From: CAZDUS01 sp964535015
GTDB lineage: Bacteria > Verrucomicrobiota > Kiritimatiellia > CAIKKV01 > CAITUY01
Length of the DNA stretch: 64,000 nt
Direction of reading: 5' to 3'
Assembly: GCA_964535015.1 (NCBI GenBank)
Contig: CAZHRU010000001.1
Coordinates: forward strand, 57,341 to 121,340
A program made the position numbers and the translations under genes. The notes under the pieces were generated by a model that was not told the origin of the DNA, ran no database searches, and saw nothing but the letters and a program-made list of their open reading frames with translations. Below are positions 18,225 to 26,441 of this stretch, in pieces (the stretch's first letter is position 1; each line of letters starts with the position of its first letter).

Positions 18225-18802
18225 GCTTCTTCTCCCTCCAAGTCCACATCGGACAATTGTCTTCTCAGGTTGGTGATGGCGTAGTGCATTCTCGCCAGCG
18301 CGGTGTTAATCGAGACCTTCTGGATGCCGGCGATTTCCTTGAAGGACAATCCCGCCTCCATCCGCATGAGGAACACTTCCTTCTGTTCGGTGGCGATGCC
18401 CGCCAGGGCTCTTTGTATCCGGGCGGCGGTTTCACGTCCGATGGCAATCGCCGACGGGCCAGGGGATTGATCCTGCAATGTGTCGAGCAAGGTTGTTTCA
18501 TTGTCACGGTCAATGGCGCCATCCAAGGGTATTAGCGGTTTTCGACTGCGTATACGGTCAATGACCAGATTATGGGCGATCCTGAAGATCCAACCGCGGA
18601 AACGCCCGGTGCTATAGGTTGTAGCGTTCTTAATGACCTTCATCCATGCGTCCTGAAATATCTCATCGGCATCGTGCGGGGAACGGACCATTCGCAGGAT
18701 GTAGCCATACAACATGCTGCGGTGTCGCTTGATCAAAGCTTCCAGTGCCGCCAAATCACCCGCTAGATACGACGTCAGAAGTTCTTCGTCGCTTTGATCC
18801 AT
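18221..18802 (-). CDS. ECF (sigma70-family) RNA polymerase sigma factor
   Basis: About 193 residues with the two ECF regions. Region 2 (about 10-85) contains the DADEIFQDAWMKV and FRGWIFRIAHN elements; region 4 (about 125-185) has the HTH around GLSFKEIAGIQKVSINTAL. ATG 18802 is used; GTG 18826 would add eight residues. It is paired with a downstream zinc-finger anti-sigma factor, so it most likely runs an envelope or oxidative stress regulon that includes its own operon. A palindrome lies upstream (18868-18891), between it and rpsT. Confidence 0.9.
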   Translation of the reverse strand: MDQSDEELLTSYLAGDLAALEALIKRHRSMLYGYILRMVRSPHDADEIFQDAWMKVIKNATTYSTGRFRGWIFRIAHNLVIDRIRSRKPLIPLDGAIDRDNETTLLDTLQDQSPGPSAIAIGRETAARIQRALAGIATEQKEVFLMRMEAGLSFKEIAGIQKVSINTALARMHYAITNLRRQLSDVDLEGEEA

Positions 18803-18867
18803 TCCGGTTGCCTTTTGATTAATCACTGCCTCTTCTTATCCTAAACGGACGAGGAGGGGCGAATATT

Positions 18868-18891
18868 TTGTAAATTTCGGGGAAATTACAA
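18868..18891. repeat. Imperfect palindrome between the sigma operon and rpsT
   Basis: TTGTAAATTTC (18868-18878), a GGG loop, then GAAATTACAA (18882-18891), with one unpaired A in the left arm. It sits just before the rpsT -35 box and upstream of the ECF sigma start, so it could be an operator for either gene. No known regulator consensus was recognised. Confidence 0.45.
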
Positions 18892-18892
18892 G

Positions 18893-18920
18893 TTGACTTG
18901 CAAAAGAAGGCGGCTATTAT
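18893..18920 (+). promoter_or_regulatory. Sigma70-type promoter of rpsT
   Basis: TTGACT (18893-18898), a 16-nt spacer and TATTAT (18915-18920); transcription would start near 18927, giving a leader of about 44 nt. Strong hexamers directly before a ribosomal protein gene that has its own terminator make this one of the most secure promoters in the window. Confidence 0.75.
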
Positions 18921-18970
18921 GACCGCGTTTTTGCCTGAATCAGGGTAATTGTTAGCAAGGAAGACAACAT

Positions 18971-19234
18971 ATGCCGAATATCAAAAGTGCAGCCAAACGC
19001 GCGGGTCAAGCGGAAGTGCGTCGCCTGCGGAATCGTAGCACCAAGAGCGCCGTTGCAACGGCGAAGCGTATTTTTATTGCCGCCGTGGAGTCCAAAGACA
19101 AGAAGGTGGCGATGGATAAATTCAGGGCGCTGTGTTCAATCCTGGACAAGTCGGTCAAGCGTGGGATCATCAAGAAGAACACGGCCGATCGCGGCAAGTC
19201 ACGTTCTTCGGCGATGATTGCCAAGATGGGCTGA
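18971..19234 (+). CDS. rpsT: 30S ribosomal protein S20
   Basis: An 87-residue basic protein binding the 5' domain of 16S rRNA. MPNIKSAAKR at the N-terminus and the C-terminal IIKKNTADRGKSR stretch are diagnostic of bS20. AAGGAAG lies about 10 nt upstream of the ATG. It is monocistronic: its own promoter lies upstream and a Rho-independent terminator follows. Confidence 0.97.
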   Translation: MPNIKSAAKRAGQAEVRRLRNRSTKSAVATAKRIFIAAVESKDKKVAMDKFRALCSILDKSVKRGIIKKNTADRGKSRSSAMIAKMG

Positions 19235-19253
19235 CGATTTTGGAACGGATAAG

Positions 19254-19289
19254 GCCGTGCCGGTGGGAAACCCTTGGCACGGCATTTTT
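19254..19289 (+). terminator. Rho-independent terminator after rpsT
   Basis: An 8-bp perfect stem GCCGTGCC (19254-19261) / GGCACGGC (19276-19283), extended inside by GGG/CCC around an AAA loop, is followed by ATTTTTA. It lies 20 nt after the rpsT stop and before the convergent lptE gene. Confidence 0.88.
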
Positions 19290-19322
19290 ATTGGAAGCAA
19301 CAGGCGGGATCCGCCGTCATGC

Positions 19323-19844
19323 TTACCAGTATTCCACGATGGTTCGGACAATGCGGTGGGCCAAGTCCGTGGCGGCATCGGGGAGCGCTTCCCGGCGGGC
19401 GCTGGGCAGATCCGAGAGCGCCTCGAAGTCCTTGTAGCCTTCCACCTTGGTCGAATGCGCCAGCACTTCCCGGCCGGGGAGTCGGCGCCAAGTGACTTCA
19501 GCTTCCAGGGTCAGTCTGAACTCGCGGGCGGTGGTGGCTTTGTCGGAGCGGTAACGCAGCGGGGTCAGTTTGTATTTCCTGAGGGTGACTTCCACCACCG
19601 TGTCCGCAGCGGTGCGATCGGCCACTTTGAGTGAACCATCCTTCTGGAACTCCTGAAGCGTGGCGCTGGTTGTCAGCGTTTCCAGTCCCGGTTCGCCAGT
19701 CTGATTGACAAAGACCGGCACTGCGATAGACCGGATATTCGGAGGCAGATTACTGCCGAGTTTGTAGCCAATGCAACCACTCCCCAGGGCGACAAACGCG
19801 ATGGCAACACCGAGGAAGGTACGCGTGAGAATCGTTCTTTTCAT
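19323..19844 (-). CDS. lptE: LptE-like LPS-assembly lipoprotein
   Basis: A 173-residue lipoprotein. The signal peptide ends in a lipobox (ALGSGC, Cys24), followed by the LptE hallmark YKLGSNLPPNIRSIAVPVF and a mixed alpha/beta body. LptE plugs the LptD barrel and helps insert lipopolysaccharide into the outer membrane. Its presence argues for an LPS-bearing diderm. The start overlaps the bamD-like gene by ATGA, so the two outer-membrane biogenesis genes form an operon. Confidence 0.82.
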   Translation of the reverse strand: MKRTILTRTFLGVAIAFVALGSGCIGYKLGSNLPPNIRSIAVPVFVNQTGEPGLETLTTSATLQEFQKDGSLKVADRTAADTVVEVTLRKYKLTPLRYRSDKATTAREFRLTLEAEVTWRRLPGREVLAHSTKVEGYKDFEALSDLPSARREALPDAATDLAHRIVRTIVEYW

Positions 19845-20839
19845 CGGATGGTCTTCCTTAACTGTTCGATGCGTTGTTGAGCGGTGACCGCCAGATCGGA
19901 GGCCGGAAAGTTCTTAAGGAAGTCCTCGTAGGCGAGGAGCGCGGATTCGGGGTGCCTGGAGTTCCGGTCGTAAAAGCGCGCCCGTTCGAAGGCCATCGTC
20001 GCACGACGGGTGTTCAGGGTTCGGAGATAGGTCTCGGCCTGTCCCACATCCGGACTGGCGGGGTATGATCGGATGAAATCAACCAAGGCGGCCCGTGCGG
20101 CGTTCAGGGCATTCTCATCGTTCATGCGCTGATCGGACAGTTGGAAGAGGCAGTAGGCTTCACGGAAGGAGGCGTGCCCCGTCCAAGGACTGGCCGGATG
20201 CCGATTTTGCAGGAGTTCGTAAGCCGTGACGGCTTCTTCAAGATTGTCGTTCATTTCGTGGATTTTTCCGATATTGAACTGGGCGAGAGGGGCCTTTTCC
20301 CATGACGGGGCGTTGCGGATGAGTTTCTCAAACAACGGCAAGGCGCGCTCGGGGGATTGGAACCCCGGGAGCATCAGGAATTGGCCCGTCCTGGCGTGCA
20401 TGAGATAGGTGGCGATCTGGAACTGGAACTCCAGTACTTCGGGGTAATTGAATTGGCTAGGGTAGTTGTCGATCAGGTACTGGTACTCATCAAAGGCTTC
20501 TTCATACCGCCCCCGTTTCTGCTGGATCTTGGCAAGGGCCAATTGGGCAGGGGCGGCTTTGCGTGAATCCGGCCACGCGTACACAAGGGCCTGATAGGCA
20601 TTGGCGGCTTTGCGCAGATAACCGGTTTGATACAGGGCGTAGGCGAATTTCTCCTGCTTGCTGTCGGTTTCCTTATTTGGATAACGATACCAATGGACGC
20701 CGCGCTTGATCCTGGGTGTGTCACGGTCGAGGGACTGGGAGGTGGGTTGCTGGGATGACCAGGTGTCGGAGCCGGCAGCCTGCGAAATCCGGCCCAAACT
20801 GATCACCAGCGCCAGGATGACATAGACAAGTAGTCGCAT
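19841..20839 (-). CDS. BamD/YfiO-like outer-membrane assembly TPR protein
   Basis: A 332-residue secreted protein with an N-terminal signal peptide (about residues 1-22) and several TPR/Sel1-like units typical of BamD and YbgF, for example the repeats near APAQLALAKIQQKRGRYEEAF and APLAQFNIGKIHEMNDNLEEAV. Unlike canonical BamD, no lipobox cysteine is seen after the hydrophobic segment, so it may be soluble or held by partners. BamD works with BamA in beta-barrel insertion; the downstream lptE supports an outer-membrane assembly role. It could also be a CpoB/YbgF-like protein. Confidence 0.68.
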   Translation of the reverse strand: MRLLVYVILALVISLGRISQAAGSDTWSSQQPTSQSLDRDTPRIKRGVHWYRYPNKETDSKQEKFAYALYQTGYLRKAANAYQALVYAWPDSRKAAPAQLALAKIQQKRGRYEEAFDEYQYLIDNYPSQFNYPEVLEFQFQIATYLMHARTGQFLMLPGFQSPERALPLFEKLIRNAPSWEKAPLAQFNIGKIHEMNDNLEEAVTAYELLQNRHPASPWTGHASFREAYCLFQLSDQRMNDENALNAARAALVDFIRSYPASPDVGQAETYLRTLNTRRATMAFERARFYDRNSRHPESALLAYEDFLKNFPASDLAVTAQQRIEQLRKTIR

Positions 20840-21018
20840 AATGGGCGGTACTGTAGGGGGGGGATGGCGATGTGGTCAAGCACTTTGGAAGATTGACAGT
20901 GTTTTGTTGTTTGTGATACCCATTCACCGATCGGTTGGCAAGGGGATCAACCTGGTGCACCGGTTCTCAACAGGTTCCTGTGAGCGTTTCCCCCTGCCGT
21001 TAGGAAAGAGGAGTGTGT

Positions 21019-21249
21019 ATGCCGGAAGAAGCGAAAGATGATGTGATTCGGGTGGATGGTGCCGTGGTTAAGGTGCTGCCCGCGACGATGTATCGCGTAA
21101 AACTTGAAAACGGACACGAAATTCTGGCTCACATTTCGGGCAAGATGCGTAAACATTTCATCCGAATAACCGCCGGCGACAAGGTATCGGTGGAGATTTC
21201 GCCTTACGATCTTACCAAGGGTCGCATTACCTACCGCCACAAAACCTGA
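21019..21249 (+). CDS. infA: Translation initiation factor IF-1
   Basis: A 76-residue S1/OB-fold protein. The diagnostic segments ENGHEILAHISGKMRK and YDLTKGRITYR are present; the length is close to the usual 72. ATG 21019 is preceded by AGAGGAG with 5-nt spacing; the GTG at 21013 overlaps that site. The gene stands alone rather than in the ribosomal-protein operon. Its stop is only 2 nt from the convergent RluA-family stop, so there is no room for a terminator between them. Confidence 0.97.
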   Translation: MPEEAKDDVIRVDGAVVKVLPATMYRVKLENGHEILAHISGKMRKHFIRITAGDKVSVEISPYDLTKGRITYRHKT

Positions 21250-21251
21250 GT

Positions 21252-22085
21252 TTAGTCAAGCCGGAGGCGGTTCATCCATGCCTTGAAATCGCGGGGGAGC
21301 GGGGCCTCGGCTTTCACCAGTTGGTTATCCAAGGGCGACGTGAACCTGATGCTGTAGGCGTGCAGCATCTGGCGTTCGACACCGCGCAAGCCCGGCGCCA
21401 GCAAGGCGGTGATCCCATACTGCTTGTCGCCCAGTACCGGATGGCCAATTTGATCGAGGTGTCTGCGTATCTGATGGGTACGGCCCGTATCGATCCGGAG
21501 CGAAAGATGGCTGGCGGAACGATTCCTGTCCAGAACCCGCAGATGAGTAACGGCCGATTCCCCGTCAATAGGCGAATCAATACAGCGTTCGGTCACCTCC
21601 ATGGATCCCGCAACGAGGGCGTGGTAGATCTTGACCACGCGCCGGTCGCGGAAGCAGGAGAGAACGGCGTCAAAAGCGGTTTGGTTGCGAGCCATAAGGA
21701 GGCAACCGGTCGTATCCCGATCAAGGCGGTGGGCGGCCTGGATCAGCGGTTCATTCCGGAAGTCGCGTAGTTCCTGCTCTGCGCTGGCGGGGCCATTGGC
21801 AAGGCAGTCAGCCTGCTTGTTGAGAATCAGGAAGTCGGGGGTTTCGAGCAGGATTTCCGGGGTTTGCGGGCGGCGTGCCGGAGGGGGGATCCCCGCAATC
21901 TCAACGATATCACCCCGCTTAAGGAGGTGCCGGGCCATCCAGATGCGGGTACTGTTCACGAAGACAGTCCGAGCGTCGATCAGGGATTTGGCCCGGTTTC
22001 TGGAGAGTGACAACCAGGAGGCGACAAAGTCCTGAAGAGTCAGGTTGTCCTTGGTAACTCGGGCGCTGGTTGGTGGAGGAGACAT
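21252..22085 (-). CDS. RluA-family RNA pseudouridine synthase
   Basis: About 277 residues: an N-terminal S4-like RNA-binding domain (about 15-70) and a pseudouridine synthase domain with the catalytic aspartate in HRLDRDTTGCLL. Later conserved elements RTHQIRRHL and GHPVLGDKQYG are present. It modifies rRNA or tRNA uridines; the exact target (RluA, RluC or RluD type) cannot be assigned. ATG 22085 is used; it has no Shine-Dalgarno, and a TATAGT box ends 6 nt upstream, which suggests a leaderless transcript. Confidence 0.85.
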   Translation of the reverse strand: MSPPPTSARVTKDNLTLQDFVASWLSLSRNRAKSLIDARTVFVNSTRIWMARHLLKRGDIVEIAGIPPPARRPQTPEILLETPDFLILNKQADCLANGPASAEQELRDFRNEPLIQAAHRLDRDTTGCLLMARNQTAFDAVLSCFRDRRVVKIYHALVAGSMEVTERCIDSPIDGESAVTHLRVLDRNRSASHLSLRIDTGRTHQIRRHLDQIGHPVLGDKQYGITALLAPGLRGVERQMLHAYSIRFTSPLDNQLVKAEAPLPRDFKAWMNRLRLD

Positions 22086-22091
22086 CGGCAC

Positions 22092-22097
22092 ACTATA
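22092..22097 (-). promoter_or_regulatory. -10 box giving a predicted leaderless mRNA for the RluA-family gene
   Basis: TATAGT on the minus strand, followed by 6 nt and then the ATG at 22085, places the expected transcription start at or next to the A of the start codon. The -35 region is weak. The same arrangement occurs at 24129. Confidence 0.45.
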
Positions 22098-22154
22098 CGG
22101 GGTGCGGGCGCTGGGCGCCAGCGAATTGAAAAGCGACCCCGCCGCCCCCGAGAC

Positions 22155-24122
22155 TCACCTAGGGATTCTCTGTCCGGGAAGGAATGGGGGGATGGGGCAG
22201 TCCAGGGTGTCTGCGATCGCCCGGAGCAGCTCACCTTCTTCGGTGGTGATCACGCCATCGGCGGTGGCCGTATCTACTGCGGCGGCGATGATTTGCTCCT
22301 TCAGGTCCGGACTGGTCTCGCTGAGGCGATCCAACGCGGCGTCCAAGTCCTTCAGTGAAGCGCGTGACGCTGGCAGGATTTCTCCGATCGACAATCCCTT
22401 GAACCTGAGCGTGCCTCTTCGAAACGCGGCTTCAGCGTGAGTCCTGTCATCCGATCCAAACCAGGCCACGGCGGACAGAAGGGCGGCACATTCATTGGCA
22501 AGCGAGGAAAGGTCGGTGAATCTAATCTGAGGGCGGGGACTGACTCCATGAATGGAATCGAGATTGCGCAGCGTCATGCGGAGTACGGCATATTCGATGA
22601 GGGAGATTTCATCATCAGAGGATGCAACATGGAAGAGGTTCCCGCGGAACTCACGGTACTGGGCCGAGGTTAGATGGCGCAGGGTGGCAATCGACAGTTC
22701 CGCCGCCGGCAGGCGCAACTCGGGGCGGAGTGTCCGCAGAGATTCAGCGAGGCGAAGGGTATGCCGGTGTACAGCGGGAGATGAGTGAATGGCGAGATAG
22801 TCCAGTTGACGTCCGAACATCTTCGGGTGGTCTGGATTCATGGCGAGGCCATAGACGACGGCCTGTGCCCCCGCCGGCTGGCGGATATCCTCCAAAATGC
22901 AGGGAGGCATGGCCTTAAGAAGTGTGGCGGCGTATTCGAGGGCGGCCGGCCGCAGGGTGCCGACATCGTCCACCACATTCGCGGGGGTGACCCCTTCGGA
23001 TGGGGAAGCGTCAGGCGGAAGCGGCGGGGGTGTTTGCAAAGGGGCAAAGCCCGCCAGAGAATCCGTTTCGGCTGAGGGTGGTGGCAAGGTTGCAACCGTT
23101 CCGGAAAACGATTGATCAATACGCCGGATGCGTTCGGCGAGGGGTGGGTGGGTGGCCAGCAGTCCCAGGAAGGAGAATCCGACGCCATTGGCAAAGAACA
23201 AGTGACTGGCCTCCTCGGCGTGGGTGCTTTGGATCCGGGAGCCTGTCGCCAACGCGCCAATCTTCTGCAGGGCGGAGGAGAGTCCGAGCGGGTTGCGGGT
23301 GAATTGGACGGACGAGGCATCGGCAAGGAACTCGCGTTGCCGTGAGACCGCGCTTTTGATGAGCCTGGCAAAAAAGACGCCGATGTAACCGATAACCATG
23401 GTGGCCAGTCCCAGAATGGCGATGACGGCAACACCGCCTGATTTGCGATCACGCGAGGAGCGTGTTGTCCCGGCGGAAGACCGTGCGGTGAGGCGGAACA
23501 TCCAGTAGCCAAGCAGGGCGATGACGAGGATACCATTCAGTACGCCGATCAGGCGGATATTGAGACGCATATCGCCATTCAGGATGTGACTGAACTCGTG
23601 ACCGATGACTCCCTGGAGTTCCTCACGGTTGAACTGGTCAAGTGCCCCCCGGGTCACGGCAATGACGGCGTCGGCCGGAGTCATGCCGGCGGCAAAGGCA
23701 TTGATACCGGGTTCCTGTTCCAGCAGGAACACTTTCGGTACGGGAGTTCCGGAGGCGATGGCGATCTCTTCCACGACATTCAGGAGTCTTTTCTCGCGAA
23801 GATCGGTCGAGGAAGGATGGATCGGACGGCCACCCAGCATGAGGGCCACCGATTCTCCGCCGGAGGAAAGACTCGCGATCTTGTAGACGGTGCCGCCCCC
23901 GATAAGCAGGAGGAGTGTGCCAGCCACAGACAGGAAAAGGACGGGGTTCCAGAGGACGGGCCACTGGATGGCGCCATTGGAGTCAATAGCGTTTTCACGC
24001 AGCAATAGAAAAGCCGTTACGCCGTAGATGGCAACAACGATAAGGGCGACAGCCATGACGTAATATGCGATCAGCAATCCCGTTCGTCGCCGGGCCGCCT
24101 CTTGGTGTTCAAAGAAATTCAT
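22155..24122 (-). CDS. M48-family membrane zinc protease with C-terminal TerB-like domain
   Basis: A 655-residue protein. Two N-terminal transmembrane segments (about 18-40 and 57-80) precede an M48 peptidase domain with the zinc motif HEFSH and further hydrophobic segments (about 190-260). The domain continues with an HtpX-like REFLADASSVQ segment that supplies the third ligand. After about residue 350 comes a long soluble region, ending in an acidic helical stretch (VDTATADGVITTEEGELL) resembling TerB. HtpX-like proteases degrade misfolded membrane proteins. ATG 24122 is chosen as the first residue of the family N-terminus (MNFFEHQ) and sits 6 nt after a TATAGT box. Confidence 0.85.
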   Translation of the reverse strand: MNFFEHQEAARRRTGLLIAYYVMAVALIVVAIYGVTAFLLLRENAIDSNGAIQWPVLWNPVLFLSVAGTLLLLIGGGTVYKIASLSSGGESVALMLGGRPIHPSSTDLREKRLLNVVEEIAIASGTPVPKVFLLEQEPGINAFAAGMTPADAVIAVTRGALDQFNREELQGVIGHEFSHILNGDMRLNIRLIGVLNGILVIALLGYWMFRLTARSSAGTTRSSRDRKSGGVAVIAILGLATMVIGYIGVFFARLIKSAVSRQREFLADASSVQFTRNPLGLSSALQKIGALATGSRIQSTHAEEASHLFFANGVGFSFLGLLATHPPLAERIRRIDQSFSGTVATLPPPSAETDSLAGFAPLQTPPPLPPDASPSEGVTPANVVDDVGTLRPAALEYAATLLKAMPPCILEDIRQPAGAQAVVYGLAMNPDHPKMFGRQLDYLAIHSSPAVHRHTLRLAESLRTLRPELRLPAAELSIATLRHLTSAQYREFRGNLFHVASSDDEISLIEYAVLRMTLRNLDSIHGVSPRPQIRFTDLSSLANECAALLSAVAWFGSDDRTHAEAAFRRGTLRFKGLSIGEILPASRASLKDLDAALDRLSETSPDLKEQIIAAAVDTATADGVITTEEGELLRAIADTLDCPIPPFLPGQRIPR

Positions 24123-24128
24123 CGTGGC

Positions 24129-24134
24129 ACTATA
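24129..24134 (-). promoter_or_regulatory. -10 box giving a predicted leaderless mRNA for the M48 gene
   Basis: TATAGT on the minus strand, 6 nt before the ATG at 24122. No Shine-Dalgarno lies upstream of this ATG. The -35 element is poorly defined. A 15-bp near-palindrome (TGAAAAAGCTTTTCA, 24152-24166) sits just upstream in the divergent spacer. Confidence 0.45.
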
Positions 24135-24221
24135 CGCAAAACGCGGCAAAGTGAAAAAGCTTTTCATTTTGCGGGAGGAATCCATAATGCACCCACCTAT
24201 ACAGATCAAGGAGCACGGCTC

Positions 24222-25106
24222 ATGGAGAACATACCGGTGTTGCATGTGGAGGGGCAGTCCCTGGCGGATGCCTATGAAAAAGCGTTATGCGCGTTGGTTG
24301 AACGCGGGACGCGTTTCCGGACGCAGTACGACAAACCGGGAGATCCCGAGAGTCTCGATTCCACCATGAACATCACCGTGCTCGACCCCATGGCCGACCC
24401 GATGATCCACAAGGCATTTCCCGGAGGCATCGAGGACCTGCGTGAATATGTGATGGAGTTGCAGGGAGCCAAGGATCACTGGGTAAAGAACATGAACGAT
24501 CCTGCGGATACCCGCTGGGAATATACCTATCATGGCCGTTTGGCGGGATATGGGGCGTGGAAGGAATTACGGAACTATGAATCGGTGGAAGGCGGGGCTT
24601 TCAAGATCAATCAAGTTGAGTCAGTGATCGATAAACTTGTGCGGCAACCTTATACGCGGCAGGCCCAGATGATCACCTGGATGCCCAACGTGGATTTGGA
24701 CTGCTATGATCCGCCCTGTCTGCAATCGTTGTGGTACCGGATTCAGGAGGACGACAAGGGGGGGTGGTGGCTTAACTGCAATATCCGGTTCCGGAGCAAT
24801 GATGCCTGGGGTGCCAACTTCATGAATATGTTCGGGTTTACGTTATTCAATCGGGATGTCATCGCGGCCGGGGTCGCCCAGCGTGCCAAGAGGGACGTCC
24901 GCCTGGCCAGGATGAATTGGCAGGCGGATTCATTCCACATATACGGCAAAGATATTCACGCGGCGCGCCAGCGCCTGTTTGACAGGATCAAGACAACCGC
25001 CTTTGAGGATCGCGTCTATAACTTCTCGGATCCTATGATCCAGGAGATCTACGGCGAGGCGGAATCCGTTGTCCGCGAGAAGATCCGCGAGTTTGACGCC
25101 CGTTGA
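24222..25106 (+). CDS. Thymidylate synthase-family protein
   Basis: A 294-residue ThyA-superfamily protein, divergent from canonical ThyA. Conserved points: the PPC motif with the catalytic cysteine (CYDPPCLQS), the phosphate-binding RSND segment aligning with RSAD of ThyA, an Asn at the uracil-recognition position (FMNMFG versus FNIASY), and the HIY motif near residue 247. The Asn argues for dUMP rather than dCMP. The likely reaction is methylenetetrahydrofolate-dependent methylation of dUMP. GGAG precedes the ATG. It is the first gene of a probable operon with the CoaB-HD fusion and the sigma54 activator. Confidence 0.75.
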   Translation: MENIPVLHVEGQSLADAYEKALCALVERGTRFRTQYDKPGDPESLDSTMNITVLDPMADPMIHKAFPGGIEDLREYVMELQGAKDHWVKNMNDPADTRWEYTYHGRLAGYGAWKELRNYESVEGGAFKINQVESVIDKLVRQPYTRQAQMITWMPNVDLDCYDPPCLQSLWYRIQEDDKGGWWLNCNIRFRSNDAWGANFMNMFGFTLFNRDVIAAGVAQRAKRDVRLARMNWQADSFHIYGKDIHAARQRLFDRIKTTAFEDRVYNFSDPMIQEIYGEAESVVREKIREFDAR

Positions 25107-25137
25107 TGGGTCCGACGTTCCGGAAGGAGTGAAGTTC

Positions 25138-26421
25138 ATGCGCATCCTCGTCACGGCAGGTCCGACCCGTGAGCATCTGGATCCGGTCCGTTTCCTCAGC
25201 AACCGATCGTCGGGGAAGATGGGCTATGCGGTGGCGGAAGCGGCGAGGGATCGCGGACATGACGTGACTCTGGTTTCCGGCCCTGTGGCGATCCGTGCGC
25301 CCGCCGGCGTTCTGATCGAGCGGGTCGTTTCGGCGGAGGAAATGTTGGCGGCTGTGCAACGCCATTTTGAATCATGTGATGCGCTGATCATGGCGGCGGC
25401 GGTGGCGGACTGGCGCCCTTCCGTTCAAAGTGTGCAGAAACTGAAAAAACTCCGGTCCCCGGCTGAGTTGCGGCTGGAGCCTACGCCTGACATTCTAGCG
25501 ATGTTGCAGTCGATCAAGGGATCCCGAGTGGTAGTGGGGTTTGCGGCCGAAACCGAGAATCTGCTGGCCGAGGCCCGGAGGAAATGTGCCAGCAAGGGGC
25601 TGGATTTGATCGTGGCGAACGATGTCAGCCGAACCGATGCCGGGTTCGATGTGGATACCAACCAGGTGGTTCTGATGGCGCCGGGCGGGACCGAGGAGTT
25701 CCTGCCGCTGATGAGCAAGGCGGCGGTGGCTGTGCGGATTGTCGAGTGGGTGGAAGCCAGGAGGGGAACGGTTGATCCCGAAGCGTTTCAGTCCCGGCGA
25801 CGGGATATAGCGCCTGGTCCGGAAGCGGGTGGAATGCGGCTGGCGAAGATTATGGCGTTTATCCGGGAAGTGGACAAAATGAAAAGTGTTTTCCGGAAGA
25901 CACTCTTGATGGATGGCAGTCGCTACGAGAATGACGCCGAACATTCCTGGCATCTGGCGCTGATGGCGGTCTTGCTCGGAGAGTATGCGAATGCGCCGGG
26001 GGTGAATCTTGCACGGGTCGTCGAAATGGTGCTCGTACACGACCTTGTGGAGATCGATGCCGGCGACACCTATTGTTATGATGAAGCCGGGAACGCAAGC
26101 AAAGGGGAGCGTGAGCGGGTGGCGGCGGATCGGCTTTTTGGCATTCTGCCGGATGATCATCAGCGGCGAATGCGGTCGCTGTGGGATGAGTTTGAAACGC
26201 GTCTGACTGCCGAAGCCAGGTTTGCGGCGGCGCTTGACCGCATCCAGCCGCTGATGCACAACTATTTCACCGGGGGTGTGGTGTGGCGTCAGAATGGGGT
26301 CGGCAGCGCCAAAGTGCTCGAGCGCAACCATCATGTGGTTGATGGATCGGCGGTGTTGTGGGAGTATGCCGAAAAGTTGATCCGGCAGGCGGTGGACGAA
26401 GGGTGTTTGGCGCGCACGTAA
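25138..26421 (+). CDS. coaB: Phosphopantothenate-cysteine ligase (CoaB) fused to an HD-domain hydrolase
   Basis: A 427-residue two-domain protein. Residues about 1-210 are a CoaB domain: VTAGPTREHLDPVRFLSN, AAAVADWRP, KLKK and GFAAETENL followed by NDVSRTDAGF. It would join 4'-phosphopantothenate and cysteine in CoA synthesis. Residues about 235-427 are an HD_3-type phosphohydrolase like YfbR, with a complete H...HD...D set (NDAEHSWH, LVHDLVE, DRIQPL). The N-terminal CoaC decarboxylase of the usual CoaBC is absent. AAGGAG precedes ATG 25138. The frame is open across the linker, so this is a fusion as sequenced. HD_3 proteins are often deoxynucleotide 5'-phosphatases, which fits the neighbouring thymidylate synthase-like gene. 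Confidence 0.85.
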   Translation: MRILVTAGPTREHLDPVRFLSNRSSGKMGYAVAEAARDRGHDVTLVSGPVAIRAPAGVLIERVVSAEEMLAAVQRHFESCDALIMAAAVADWRPSVQSVQKLKKLRSPAELRLEPTPDILAMLQSIKGSRVVVGFAAETENLLAEARRKCASKGLDLIVANDVSRTDAGFDVDTNQVVLMAPGGTEEFLPLMSKAAVAVRIVEWVEARRGTVDPEAFQSRRRDIAPGPEAGGMRLAKIMAFIREVDKMKSVFRKTLLMDGSRYENDAEHSWHLALMAVLLGEYANAPGVNLARVVEMVLVHDLVEIDAGDTYCYDEAGNASKGERERVAADRLFGILPDDHQRRMRSLWDEFETRLTAEARFAAALDRIQPLMHNYFTGGVVWRQNGVGSAKVLERNHHVVDGSAVLWEYAEKLIRQAVDEGCLART

Positions 26422-26441
26422 TGGGGGAGAAGGACGGTTGC

